DNA from: Agrobacterium cavarae
Lineage (GTDB): Bacteria > Pseudomonadota > Alphaproteobacteria > Rhizobiales > Rhizobiaceae
Direction: 5' to 3'
DNA length: 64,000 nucleotides
Assembly: GCF_004310285.1 (NCBI RefSeq)
Contig: NZ_SISF01000034.1
Coordinates: 77,890 to 141,889, forward strand
The notes under the pieces: generated by a model
The model's database searches: none
Seen by the model: the letters and a program-made list of their open reading frames with translations, nothing else
Told to the model about the DNA's origin: nothing
Position numbers and translations under genes: made by a program
Shown here: piece after piece, positions 41,910-50,342 of the stretch
Layout of the letters: each line of letters begins with the position of its first letter
How positions within the stretch are numbered: position 1 is the first letter of the stretch

Positions 41910-43214
41910 TCAGCCCAGGCCTGGGACCGGAACGCCGAAGGTCTGAAGCAGCAGCACTGCGTTGAGGCACAGGATGATGACGGTGCCTACGATCGCTGCG
42001 ATGTCGAGCAACCGCTTGTTGGCGAAGCTGCCCATGATCGCGGGATTGCGGGTGAACATGACGAGCGCGATCATTGGAATCGGTAGGGCGAAGGACAGCA
42101 CGACCTGGCTGTAGACCAGCGCATCGGTGGTGTTGACGCCCATCAGCACGACGACAAATGCCGGCAGCATGGTAACAAGGCGGCGCAGCCAGATCGGGAT
42201 ATGGAAACCGACGAAACCTTGCATGATCATCTGCCCCGCCATGGTGCCGACGGCGGAAGACGACATGCCCGAGGCCATCAGTGAAATGAGGAATACCATG
42301 GCCGCGGCTCCGCCCAGCAACGGCGTAAGCGTGTGATAGGCGGTTTCGATCTCGGCGACATCCGTATGGCCGGCATGGAAAGCCGCCGCCGCCATGATCA
42401 CCATCGCCATGTTGACCATCCCTGCGACGGCAAGGGCGATGACGCATTCCCAGTTGGAAAAGCGCAGGAGTGTCTTTCGCTCGGCGTCGTTGCGGGCCGT
42501 GGCACGATGCTGTGTGAGGCCCGAATGGAGATAGAGCGCGTGGGGCATGACCGTCGCTCCGATAATGCCGACCGAGATCGTCAGCGCCGCTGCATCCGGC
42601 ATGGAGGGGGTGATCACGCCAAGACCGGCTGCGGCCCAGTCAACCGGTGCGATGAACATCTCGATGACATAGCAAATGCCGATAACGGAGACCAAAGCCC
42701 CGATGATCAGCTCCATGGGGCGGAAACCGCGCCCATCGAAGAGAAGAATACCATAGGTGACGACGGCCGTGACCGCCATGCCGGCAAGCAGCGGCATGCC
42801 GAAGAGCAATGACAGACCGATCGCACCGCCAAGGAACTCCGCCAGATCGGTCGCCATGGCTGCGATTTCGCTGACGAGCCACATGACGATTCTGACGGGT
42901 GTCGAGAACTGGTCGTGGCACATCTCCGCGAGATTGCGACCCGTGACGATGCCGAGTTTCGCCGACAGGGCCTGGAACATCATGGCGATCAGATTCGCCA
43001 TCAGCACGACCCATAGCAGCGAATAGCCATAGCCGGAGCCCGCCTGGATGTTCGTCGCGAAATTGCCAGGGTCCATATAGGCGATTGAGGCGACGACAGC
43101 CGGTCCAGCAAAGAGCAGCAGCGAGCCGACACCGCGCCGCTGTCCGGTCAGAACTTCTCGTATTTTTGTATCGGTTCGTTCCGACAGGGTCGGTCGCGTC
43201 ACTGTGTCCGTCAT
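41910..43214 (-). CDS. mntH: Nramp-family manganese/iron transporter
   Basis: A 434-residue proton-coupled importer of Mn(II), with 11 predicted helices. The metal-binding DPGN motif is at YMDPGNFATNIQAG and the second, MPHALYLHSG, in the sixth-helix region. The frame opens at 43244, but that ATG would fall inside the -10 box and operator. The ATG at 43214 with GGAGAG before it is correct. A promoter and MntR box at 43240-43267 indicate manganese repression by the nearby mntR product. Confidence 0.95.
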   Translation of the reverse strand: MTDTVTRPTLSERTDTKIREVLTGQRRGVGSLLLFAGPAVVASIAYMDPGNFATNIQAGSGYGYSLLWVVLMANLIAMMFQALSAKLGIVTGRNLAEMCHDQFSTPVRIVMWLVSEIAAMATDLAEFLGGAIGLSLLFGMPLLAGMAVTAVVTYGILLFDGRGFRPMELIIGALVSVIGICYVIEMFIAPVDWAAAGLGVITPSMPDAAALTISVGIIGATVMPHALYLHSGLTQHRATARNDAERKTLLRFSNWECVIALAVAGMVNMAMVIMAAAAFHAGHTDVAEIETAYHTLTPLLGGAAAMVFLISLMASGMSSSAVGTMAGQMIMQGFVGFHIPIWLRRLVTMLPAFVVVLMGVNTTDALVYSQVVLSFALPIPMIALVMFTRNPAIMGSFANKRLLDIAAIVGTVIILCLNAVLLLQTFGVPVPGLG

Positions 43215-43239
43215 CAGGCTCTCCACGTCGCTGCACTGC

Positions 43240-43259
43240 AACATAGCAAAGGCTAATTC
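43240..43259. promoter_or_regulatory. MntR box
   Basis: AACATAGCAAAGGCTAATTC matches the E. coli MntR palindrome AACATAGCAAAGGCTATGTT in the first 16 bases. It covers the -10 box and spacer of the mntH promoter. Confidence 0.85.
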
Positions 43260-43267
43260 TCTGTCAA
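43240..43267 (-). promoter_or_regulatory. mntH promoter
   Basis: On the minus strand, TTGACA (43267-43262) and TATGTT (43245-43240) are 16 bases apart, giving a short leader of about 20 bases to the ATG at 43214. Confidence 0.8.
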
Positions 43268-43438
43268 TGAGCTATGATTGGGAGATGAGGCGAATTGAAA
43301 ACATCGTCCCTTCGGGCTCGATAGCGAGTCTCCGAAAGGACGATGCGAAGATCGGCAATGGGCTGATAAGGCGTGCCGGGAAGCGAGATCGAGCTATCCC
43401 GTGCCTATCCCAACATGGCCCGAGGGCGGCAGTGGGTC

Positions 43439-43849
43439 TCAGACCTCGATAGTTTCGACCGAATTCAGCGGCGGAAGCGGCGTTGGCGTGCCGTTTTCAT
43501 CCATGGCAACCATGATAAAGGTGCCAGCCGTGACCTTCTCCAGCTTGTCGTAGCGTGAGCGCTGCGCCCATGCCTCGACGCAAAGGGTGATCGAGGTGCG
43601 CCCGGTGCGGGTAATATCGGTATAGATCGACAGCGTGTCACCGATCTTGACGGGAAGCTCAAAGGCCATTTCCTTTACCGCCGCCGTCACCACGCGACAG
43701 CGCGCCCGTTCGGCAGCACGAATGCCGCTTGCCAAGTCCATCTGAGACATGACCCAGCCCCCAAAAATATCCCCTGCCGGGTTGGCATCGGCAGGCATCG
43801 CCAGCGTGCGAAGTGTCAGTTCACCGGTGGGCTTGGGGGCTTGGTTCAT
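43439..43849 (-). CDS. Acyl-CoA thioesterase, YciA type
   Basis: A 136-residue hotdog-fold thioesterase that hydrolyses acyl-CoA in the cytoplasm. The catalytic region ADANPAGDIFGGWVMSQMD near residue 20 is the YciA/BACH signature with its active-site aspartate (in GDIFGG), and later FELPVKIGDTLSIYTD and FIMVAMDENG are conserved. Length equals E. coli YciA closely. It is a single gene on the minus strand between mntH and the cupin gene. Confidence 0.9.
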   Translation of the reverse strand: MNQAPKPTGELTLRTLAMPADANPAGDIFGGWVMSQMDLASGIRAAERARCRVVTAAVKEMAFELPVKIGDTLSIYTDITRTGRTSITLCVEAWAQRSRYDKLEKVTAGTFIMVAMDENGTPTPLPPLNSVETIEV

Positions 43850-43975
43850 CGGGTTGTCTCTCCATGGCTGTTCGAAGTCTTGCGATTCTAAGGTCGAAGG
43901 AGCTTACAACATGTCGCGTGAAAAGGAGCACCGCTTTTGTTGTATCGATAACTGTGCATGGAAGGGAGTCACGCT

Positions 43976-44347
43976 CTAAATCCAGACGTCGTTCTTTGCT
44001 GTTCTCTCATGCGTCTGCTCTCCGGTATTGAGGACGCCTCTCGGCTCGATCAGGAGCAGTTTGACTTCCTCTTCGGCAAAGGGTTTGTGCTCGACGCCCT
44101 TTTTCACCACGAACATCTCTCCGGCCTGCAGCGTGACCTCTCCGTCACGAAAATCAATGCGAAGTTTGCCTTCCAGAACAATGAAGGTCTCGTCGGTGTC
44201 GGCGTGGTGATGCCATATGAAGTCGCCCTGCAGACGCGCGATCTTGAACTGATAGTCGTTCATTTCCGCAACGACGCGGGGTTGCCAGCGTTCTGTCAAC
44301 AGATCGAATTTTTCGGGGAAGCGAATGGGTGCGTAGGTCTTGGTCAT
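43976..44347 (-). CDS. Single-domain cupin protein
   Basis: A 123-residue beta-barrel cupin. Motif 1 is WHHHADTDETFIVLEGKLRI, carrying three histidines and a glutamate as metal ligands, and motif 2 is GEMFVVKKGVEHKPFAEE. Such small cupins can be enzymes or sugar-binding sensors. The AraC-type gene immediately upstream on the same strand could be functionally linked. No specific substrate can be given. A GGAAG box precedes the ATG. Confidence 0.85.
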   Translation of the reverse strand: MTKTYAPIRFPEKFDLLTERWQPRVVAEMNDYQFKIARLQGDFIWHHHADTDETFIVLEGKLRIDFRDGEVTLQAGEMFVVKKGVEHKPFAEEEVKLLLIEPRGVLNTGEQTHERTAKNDVWI

Positions 44348-44416
44348 GGTGGTCTTCCTTGTTGAAGGTCGACCCTAGCCACAGAGGCCCTGTACGTCTT
44401 GAACGATCTTGCAGCC

Positions 44417-45238
44417 CTACCGCGCCTCTCGTGTCAACGTGAGCCACCGTCCCGGCGAGACGCCGAAGGCCTTTGAGAACTGGCGCGTCATATGGCTCTG
44501 GTCGGCAAAGCCTGCCGAGAACGCGGCATCCGCCAGGCCGGACCCGTCACGCAACATTGTCTTCACGGCAGCCAGACGCCGCATCGTGAGGTAGCGATAG
44601 GGGCTCGTGCCGAAGAGAACGCGAAAGTCGCGCGACAGGCTCCACCGGTCTTGACCACAGATGGTTTCAAGTTGTTCGAGCGTCACGGCCTCCGGTCTTT
44701 CGGCAAGATATTGCCGGGCGATCTCTGCGGCGGCGTAGTTCACGAGCCTTCGCTGACGGAGGGAGACACGGTTGGCTGCAGCCTCAAGGGCGTTGGCCAG
44801 TTCGAAGAGAGCGTCTTCGTATTCGAACGGCTCGATCGGATCGTCTACGTCGCGCAGGATTCGGCTTGCCACTGAAAGCAGCCTGAGATCTGCCGATATG
44901 CCACCCTGGATGAAGGGAAGTGGACGTCCACCGAGCACGGCCTGGATCTCGGACGGTTCCACATAGGCGATGCGGTAATGAAATCCGTCATCCGTCCCCG
45001 CCTGCCCATCATGTGGCTCATCCGGGTGCAGCACAATCGTTCCGCCAGGAAGGCTGTTGCACACAGCGCCACGATACCGAAAGCTCTGGACGCCGGACAG
45101 CGTACAGCCAATCGCATATGTGTCGTGACGATGCATGTCATAGCCGCGCCCGGCAAAGAAGGCCTCGATCCGTTCGGGACCAGCCGCGTCAGTGGCGCGA
45201 CTTATCCAGCCTTGGCGATCGCGTGTCCGGTGACGCAA
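44417..45238 (-). CDS. AraC-family regulator
   Basis: A 273-residue activator-type protein. The N-terminal AraC-binding cupin (about residues 20-110: HRHDTYAIGCTLSGVQSFRY, LPGGTIVLHPDEPHD) senses a small molecule. The C-terminal double helix-turn-helix (about 170-265) includes LEQLETICGQDRWSLSRDFR and AAFSAGFADQSHMTRQFSKA. The layout is close to regulators of LysE-type exporter genes, though its nearest neighbour here is the cupin gene. The ligand is unknown. Confidence 0.85.
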   Translation of the reverse strand: MRHRTRDRQGWISRATDAAGPERIEAFFAGRGYDMHRHDTYAIGCTLSGVQSFRYRGAVCNSLPGGTIVLHPDEPHDGQAGTDDGFHYRIAYVEPSEIQAVLGGRPLPFIQGGISADLRLLSVASRILRDVDDPIEPFEYEDALFELANALEAAANRVSLRQRRLVNYAAAEIARQYLAERPEAVTLEQLETICGQDRWSLSRDFRVLFGTSPYRYLTMRRLAAVKTMLRDGSGLADAAFSAGFADQSHMTRQFSKAFGVSPGRWLTLTREAR

Positions 45239-45284
45239 CAGCGATCCATGCCCACCATCTTTGCTCGCTCCGCTTGGCAGTCTC

Positions 45285-46166
45285 TCACGCCTTCGTCAAA
45301 AACTGCCGCGTTGCATAAAGCGCAATGGCGGCCGCATTCGAGACGTTGAGCGACTTGATTTCGCCGGGCATGTCGAGGCGCGCCAGATGCGTGACCGTTT
45401 CGCGCGTCTTCTGGCGCAGGCCTTTGCCTTCTGCACCGAGAACCAAGGCAATCTTGTCGCCGCTGAAGGTCTGCTCGATGGGCGCGGGGCCTTCGGAGTC
45501 GAGGCCGATGGAGGTGAAGCCGAGCTTGTGTAGTTCACCCAGCGCATCGGCGAGATTGGTGATCTGGATATAGGGGATCATTTCCAGCGCGCCGGAGGCG
45601 GATTTTGCCAGCACGCCGGATTCGGTCGGGCTGTGGCGCATGGTGGTGATCAGGGCCCCAGCGTTAAAGGCGACGGCCGAGCGCATGATGGCGCCGACAT
45701 TGTGCGGATCGGTGACCTGATCGAGAACCAGGATCAGCGGGCTGTCCTTCAGGGCCGAAAGCTTGCGAACCGGCAGCGGCCGGGTTTCCAGCATCACGCC
45801 CTGGTGGATGGCATCAGGGCTAAGAACCTTATCGATGTCCTGCGGCGCAACCATCTCGACCGGGAAGGGCTGGGCGGCGGCCTCGCCGATTTCCAGTCGA
45901 GCGAAAGCGTTTTGCGTCACGGACAGCTTGATGATCTGCCGTTCCTTATTCGCAAGGGCGGCGCGAACCGTGTGCAGGCCATAAAGATAGACCTGATCGG
46001 CGCCAAGCTGCGGCGGCTTCCAGTCATCTGCGCCCTTGTTGCGGCGCTTTTGCTGCGGCGGCGTGGGGATTTCTCCGCGCTCACGCTTACCGTCGCGCAC
46101 TGCGCGTCGGAGGTTGGCATAGTGCGTGTCGCGGGTGGATTTGTCTTTGGGATCGTCTTTGCTCAT
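45285..46166 (-). CDS. rlmB: 23S rRNA (guanosine-2'-O-)-methyltransferase RlmB
   Basis: RlmB methylates the ribose of G2251 (E. coli numbering) in the peptidyl-transferase region of 23S rRNA. The 293-residue protein has a basic, disordered N-terminus (to about 50), an SpoU substrate-binding domain (VYLYGLHTVRAALANKER), and the SPOUT knot with its three motifs: DQVTDPHNVGAIMRSA, LVLGAEGKGLRQ and SLNVSNAAAIALY. It lies next to two tRNA genes on the opposite strand, in a translation-related neighbourhood. Confidence 0.93.
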   Translation of the reverse strand: MSKDDPKDKSTRDTHYANLRRAVRDGKRERGEIPTPPQQKRRNKGADDWKPPQLGADQVYLYGLHTVRAALANKERQIIKLSVTQNAFARLEIGEAAAQPFPVEMVAPQDIDKVLSPDAIHQGVMLETRPLPVRKLSALKDSPLILVLDQVTDPHNVGAIMRSAVAFNAGALITTMRHSPTESGVLAKSASGALEMIPYIQITNLADALGELHKLGFTSIGLDSEGPAPIEQTFSGDKIALVLGAEGKGLRQKTRETVTHLARLDMPGEIKSLNVSNAAAIALYATRQFLTKA

Positions 46167-46281
46167 GTCGCCTTATATCGCTACCGGGTCATCCGCACCA
46201 GTCCCCACCGCCTGAGCTGGCGCCATCCACAGGGCTTTGACACTGCTCGAATTTTTTCCTGAATTTTCGACACGCATCGTG

Positions 46282-46310
46282 TTGACAGAACGATGAAGGG
46301 CCGTCATATA
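46282..46310 (+). promoter_or_regulatory. Promoter of the tRNA-Tyr/tRNA-Gly unit
   Basis: A perfect TTGACA (46282-46287) and CATATA (46305-46310) are spaced by 17 bases, about 80 bases before tRNA-Tyr. Confidence 0.65.
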
Positions 46311-46389
46311 CGCGGCCACAGACGACGAACGGCGCAGCGCCGAACGGACATCTGGACTAAGCTTGGTCGCTTGATCCTCGCAGAATACT

Positions 46390-46474
46390 GGAGGGATGCC
46401 CGAGTGGTTAAAGGGGACGGACTGTAAATCCGTTGGCTCAGCCTACGTTGGTTCAAATCCAACTCCCTCCACCA
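46390..46474 (+). tRNA. tRNA-Tyr (anticodon GTA)
   Basis: An 85-base class II tRNA with a long variable arm. The acceptor GGAGGGA pairs with TCCCTCC, the anticodon stem ACGGA/TCCGT encloses CTGTAAA (anticodon GTA), and CCA is encoded. Confidence 0.97.
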
Positions 46475-46499
46475 TTCTGCACGGATCGAAATCACCGCC

Positions 46500-46573
46500 G
46501 CGGGTATAGCTCAATGGTAGAGCAGCAGCCTTCCAAGCTGAATACGCGGGTTCGATTCCCGCTACCCGCTCCA
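46500..46573 (+). tRNA. tRNA-Gly (anticodon TCC)
   Basis: A 74-base tRNA. The acceptor GCGGGTA pairs with TACCCGC, the anticodon loop CTTCCAA gives TCC, the T-arm is CGGGTTCGATTCCCG, and CCA is encoded. It follows tRNA-Tyr by 25 bases and is probably on the same transcript. Confidence 0.97.
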
Positions 46574-46980
46574 AACACGCTTCCCCTACATAGATTTTGT
46601 TCGATTGCAGATGACGTCGATGGTTTGCGTTGAGGCGTTCTGCGATTCGATTTTCTATCAGGAGACATCGTCTGCCTGATTCCCACAGCAGCACTGAACG
46701 GATGATCCCAACCCTTCGCAGCCTGTCGTCCATGCCTGACTTCGAAGAGGTCACGGTGGAGCGCCCCGAGTGGGGTCTATCCTCCTTGGAATTTCAAGGT
46801 CTGAGGCAATGTGAGGAGAGTGTGTGACTCGACGTCTCCTTAGCTACTCCGGCAGGTGTAGAGGCTTTCGGATTAGACGTGCTGCTCGAGATTCGCTGTT
46901 CGGGTGCAAGAACTGCGGCGCTGCCAGGATATAGAGGACTCTTTCGAGCGCTTGGACAAACGTACGTCTGGCTGGGATGG
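46574..46980. other. Gene-free region after tRNA-Gly
   Basis: About 400 bases with no convincing protein gene on either strand. The hairpin at 46981-47015 with a T-rich 3' side could terminate a non-coding RNA from this stretch, but no promoter was recognised. Confidence 0.45.
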
Positions 46981-47015
46981 GCTGCGGTCTTGCCAAAGGC
47001 CGCAGCATTTTCTTC
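46981..47015 (+). terminator. Terminator-like hairpin
   Basis: GCTGCGG (46981-46987) pairs with CCGCAGC (47000-47006), followed by ATTTTCTTC on the plus strand. There is no plus-strand gene close upstream except tRNA-Gly. Confidence 0.45.
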
Positions 47016-47021
47016 GGGGGT

Positions 47022-47156
47022 TTAGCTCGCGGTGTAGTAGACGAACTGCGCAACCAACGCGGCCAACAGCATGAAGGTGAGTGCTGCGCCAATCTTTAAC
47101 TGTCGAGAGCGCCGTGTACGGCCGCCGGACCAGTCATAGGCCATGGGTTCAGACAT
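47022..47156 (-). CDS. 44-residue single-helix membrane protein
   Basis: A very small protein, too short for common gene-length limits. The N-terminal half is polar and basic (SEPMAYDWSGGRTRRSRQLK), followed by one membrane helix (IGAALTFMLLAALVAQFVYY) and the tail TAS. The N-in topology is given by the arginines. Two starts are possible, 47156 or the ATG at 47144, sharing the AAAAGGA box. The coherent domain layout suggests a genuine gene. Its function is unknown. Confidence 0.6.
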   Translation of the reverse strand: MSEPMAYDWSGGRTRRSRQLKIGAALTFMLLAALVAQFVYYTAS

Positions 47157-47392
47157 CCTTTTGGTTATTCGTTATGTCTAAAGTAGTGGTCTTCTATGCT
47201 TGCGTGAAGCTGACGGCAATCACCAGAAGGGACAGGCGAGTTCTTTGGCTTGTTTTAGAGCCACTTTACGCGGCCGCGAAGAATCAACTTGGCGGATACA
47301 GTCCTGGTCTCCTTCGCTTTCGATGGAGATGAGAAGCCCGAGAGATTCGGTTTCGGGCTCCTTGTTATTATTGAGAGAGCGGTCCTGCTCGG

Positions 47393-48025
47393 TTAGCTGA
47401 AGTAGGGCTGGACGTAAGGCCAGACTTCGACAGCGCCATGATAGAGCATGTTGAGCGCGACGTAGACGATGACGGCGAGGCCGACATAGGAAATCCAGCG
47501 ATAGCGGTGGAGCAGCTTGGCAACGAAGTTTGCGGCAAGGCCCATCAGCGCGATCGACACGACCAGACCGATGATGAGGACGGTGACATGGTCCTGTGCG
47601 GCACCGGCAACGGCCAGAACATTGTCCAGCGACATGGAGACGTCGGCAATGACGATCTGGGTGGCGGCTTGGAAGAACGTCTTGTGACCCTTGGTCAGAT
47701 CGGCTTCCGCATCGGTGACCGTGTCTCCTGCAGACGCGTTTTGTTCGCGAAGTTCGCTCCACATCTTCCAGCACACCCAGACGAGCAGGAGCCCGCCGAA
47801 AAGCTGGAGGCCGACGATTGCAAGCAACTGAACTGTGAGCGCCGCAAAGGCGATGCGCAGCACGGTTGCGGCGATGATGCCGACGAGGATCGCCTTGCGG
47901 CGCAGATGAGCAGGAAGGCCTGCGGCGGCCAGACCGATGACGATGGCGTTATCACCTGCGAGAACCAGGTCGATCGCGATAACCTGTAGAAAGGCGGTGA
48001 AGCCAGCTGCTGTAAAGATTTCCAT
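47393..48025 (-). CDS. TerC-family integral membrane protein
   Basis: A 210-residue inner-membrane protein with about seven helices. The TerC hallmark acidic motifs are in VIAIDLVLAGDNAIVIGLAA (first helix) and VIADVSMSLDNVLAVAG (near residue 128), which are thought to hold metal. Members of this family (YjbE, MeeF/MeeY, Alx) have been linked to manganese export. With mntH/mntR 4 kb away a manganese role is plausible but unproven. No yybP-ykoY riboswitch was found upstream. Confidence 0.88.
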   Translation of the reverse strand: MEIFTAAGFTAFLQVIAIDLVLAGDNAIVIGLAAAGLPAHLRRKAILVGIIAATVLRIAFAALTVQLLAIVGLQLFGGLLLVWVCWKMWSELREQNASAGDTVTDAEADLTKGHKTFFQAATQIVIADVSMSLDNVLAVAGAAQDHVTVLIIGLVVSIALMGLAANFVAKLLHRYRWISYVGLAVIVYVALNMLYHGAVEVWPYVQPYFS

Positions 48026-48289
48026 TCTATATCCCGAAGCGTAGGCAAGGGGCCGCGCGAAAAGCGACGCCGAAGTGATGTGTGAAGAGCGCTAGAGCCT
48101 GTTTCAATCGCCGTTTCCCCCTGGCGATTTCGGCTGGCAATATGACAGGAATTGGATCGAGGTAAAGAGTAACGGCCCTTCAGCCGCGTCACGGGCCCCT
48201 TAAAGTGGTTGATAACGCGGTGAAACATCCCCATATGCCGGCAATCGCGCTGCTTTTGGCTGCCGATTCCACGCGTCGACAATTAAGTC

Positions 48290-48318
48290 TTGCGCATTCG
48301 GTTACAAAGCCTTAAACG
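48290..48318 (+). promoter_or_regulatory. Possible tuf promoter
   Basis: TTGCGC (48290-48295) and TAAACG (48313-48318) are 17 bases apart, in the 350-base region between the divergent TerC and tuf genes. The -10 is weak. Nothing else was recognised in that region. Confidence 0.4.
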
Positions 48319-48375
48319 GCGACACCAAACCGGTTCGCCGGGAAAACTACTTCACGTTCACAGGAAGCAATTCAC

Positions 48376-49551
48376 ATGGCAAAGAGCAAGTTTGAGCGGA
48401 ATAAGCCGCACGTCAACATCGGCACGATCGGTCACGTTGACCACGGCAAGACGTCTTTGACTGCCGCGATCACGAAGTACTTCGGCGAGTTCAAGGCGTA
48501 TGACCAGATCGACGCGGCTCCTGAAGAGAAGGCTCGTGGTATCACGATTTCGACGGCGCACGTTGAGTATGAGACGCCGAACCGTCACTACGCTCACGTT
48601 GACTGCCCCGGCCACGCCGACTACGTGAAGAACATGATCACCGGTGCTGCGCAGATGGACGGCGCGATCCTGGTTTGCTCTGCTGCTGACGGCCCGATGC
48701 CGCAGACGCGCGAGCACATCCTGCTTGCTCGCCAGGTTGGCGTTCCGGCGATCGTCGTGTTCCTCAACAAGGTCGACCAGGTTGACGACGCAGAACTTCT
48801 GGAGCTCGTCGAGCTTGAAGTTCGCGAACTTCTGTCGTCCTACGACTTCCCAGGCGACGACATTCCGATCGTCAAGGGTTCGGCACTTGCTGCTCTTGAA
48901 GATTCCGACAAGAAGATCGGCGAAGACGCCATCCGCGAGCTGATGGCTCAGGTTGACGCCTACATCCCGACGCCTGAGCGTCCGATCGACCAGCCGTTCC
49001 TGATGCCGATCGAAGACGTGTTCTCGATCTCTGGTCGTGGTACGGTTGTGACCGGCCGCGTCGAGCGTGGTATCGTCAAGGTTGGTGAAGAAGTCGAAAT
49101 CGTCGGCATTCGTGCGACGTCGAAGACGACTGTTACCGGCGTTGAAATGTTCCGCAAGCTGCTCGATCAGGGCCAGGCTGGCGACAACATCGGTGCACTG
49201 GTTCGTGGCGTACAGCGCGATGGCGTTGAGCGTGGTCAGATCCTTTGCAAGCCAGGTTCGGTCAAGCCGCACAAGAAGTTCATGGCAGAAGCCTACATCC
49301 TGACGAAGGAAGAAGGCGGCCGTCATACGCCGTTCTTCACGAACTACCGTCCGCAGTTCTACTTCCGTACGACTGACGTTACCGGTATCGTTTCGCTTCC
49401 AGAAGGCACGGAAATGGTTATGCCTGGCGACAACGTCACGGTTGAAGTCGAGCTGATCGTTCCGATCGCGATGGAAGAAAAGCTGCGCTTCGCTATCCGC
49501 GAAGGCGGCCGTACCGTCGGCGCCGGCATCGTTGCCTCGATCATCGAGTAA
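48376..49551 (+). CDS. tuf: Elongation factor Tu
   Basis: EF-Tu delivers aminoacyl-tRNA to the ribosome with GTP hydrolysis. The 391-residue protein has the G1 motif GHVDHGKTS near residue 18, G2 in ARGITISTAHVEYE, G3 DCPGHADY, G4 NKVDQ and G5 SAL, followed by the two beta-barrel domains (FSISGRGTVVTGRVERG). AGGAAG precedes the ATG. A strong terminator follows, so tuf is separate from the S10 operon here. A second tuf copy is usual in this family but is not in the window. Confidence 0.98.
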   Translation: MAKSKFERNKPHVNIGTIGHVDHGKTSLTAAITKYFGEFKAYDQIDAAPEEKARGITISTAHVEYETPNRHYAHVDCPGHADYVKNMITGAAQMDGAILVCSAADGPMPQTREHILLARQVGVPAIVVFLNKVDQVDDAELLELVELEVRELLSSYDFPGDDIPIVKGSALAALEDSDKKIGEDAIRELMAQVDAYIPTPERPIDQPFLMPIEDVFSISGRGTVVTGRVERGIVKVGEEVEIVGIRATSKTTVTGVEMFRKLLDQGQAGDNIGALVRGVQRDGVERGQILCKPGSVKPHKKFMAEAYILTKEEGGRHTPFFTNYRPQFYFRTTDVTGIVSLPEGTEMVMPGDNVTVEVELIVPIAMEEKLRFAIREGGRTVGAGIVASIIE

Positions 49552-49573
49552 TCTCGACGTTTGAAAGTTCTCT

Positions 49574-49609
49574 CTGACGGCGGTGTAAAACACCGCCGTC
49601 AGTTGTTTG
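49574..49609 (+). terminator. Rho-independent terminator of tuf
   Basis: A 12-base-pair perfect stem, CTGACGGCGGTG (49574-49585) with CACCGCCGTCAG (49591-49602), is followed by TTGTTTG. Confidence 0.88.
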
Positions 49610-49779
49610 ATGAAAAAGCGTATCGGCGCTGCACTTTTAGTGCTTGAAAATTTCGGTGAAAGCGCGTAAACGCGCACTCACGTTCACCGCTGGATTCGCA
49701 ATGCGTTGCGAAGCCGGGTGATTTCGCAATACAGACTACTGAAATGATTGGGGTGCGCTCTTCGCATTCCTCTCGATTT

Positions 49780-49808
49780 TTGAAAATCTGCGGCGCCACG
49801 ATTAACTA
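49780..49808 (+). promoter_or_regulatory. Promoter of the S10 operon
   Basis: TTGAAA (49780-49785) and TAACTA (49803-49808) are spaced by 17 bases, 55 bases before rpsJ. It is the best match in the 311-base gap between tuf and rpsJ. Confidence 0.55.
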
Positions 49809-49862
49809 GGTTCATGTATTTCCGCGTGCGGAAATCAATAATAAAGAACAAGGACAAGACGA

Positions 49863-50171
49863 ATGAACGGCCAGAATATCCGTATCCGCCTCAAGGCGTT
49901 TGACCACCGGATCCTCGATGCCTCCACCCGTGAAATCGTGTCGACCGCCAAGCGCACCGGCGCCAGCGTTCGCGGCCCGGTTCCGCTGCCGACCCGCATT
50001 GAAAAATTTACTGTCAACCGCTCCCCCCACGTGGACAAGAAGAGCCGTGAGCAGTTCGAAATGCGGACGCACAAGCGTCTTCTCGACATCGTTGACCCCA
50101 CCCCGCAGACTGTTGACGCGCTGATGAAGCTCGACCTCGCTGCTGGCGTTGACGTGGAAATCAAGCTCTAA
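49863..50171 (+). CDS. rpsJ: 30S ribosomal protein S10
   Basis: A 102-residue S10, component of the 30S head and also the antitermination partner NusE. The start [19 protein letters not shown] and the loop [14 protein letters not shown] are characteristic. It is the first gene of the S10 operon, preceded by a promoter at 49780. The 171-base gap to rplC is unusually long and structured, with TCGGC/GCCGA enclosing CCTT/AAGG just after the stop. Confidence 0.98.
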
Positions 50172-50342
50172 GACCTCGGCCTGACCTTGCGAAAGTAAGG
50201 GCCGATATAACAAGGAAGGTACGTGGAGCAATCCAACGTCTTCCAATCCGGAGACCGGAAACATCGTGAGATGTCGAAGGGAACTCCCTAACAAAGGCCG
50301 AGCAAGGGTTTTCCCTTCAAGGCTCGCAAGAGGATTGAACCA

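Noticed and set aside
46443..46754. Minus-strand open frame containing VAGIEPAYSAWKAAALPLSY
   Set aside because: Antisense translation of tRNA-Gly and tRNA-Tyr, a common annotation error.
48026..48375. Possible yybP-ykoY manganese riboswitch before the TerC gene
   Set aside because: TerC-family genes often carry one, so it was looked for. The conserved GGGGAGUAG-type core is absent in the leader.
48358..49677. Long minus-strand open frame opposite tuf
   Set aside because: Antisense shadow of a highly biased gene; no ribosome site and no recognisable domain.
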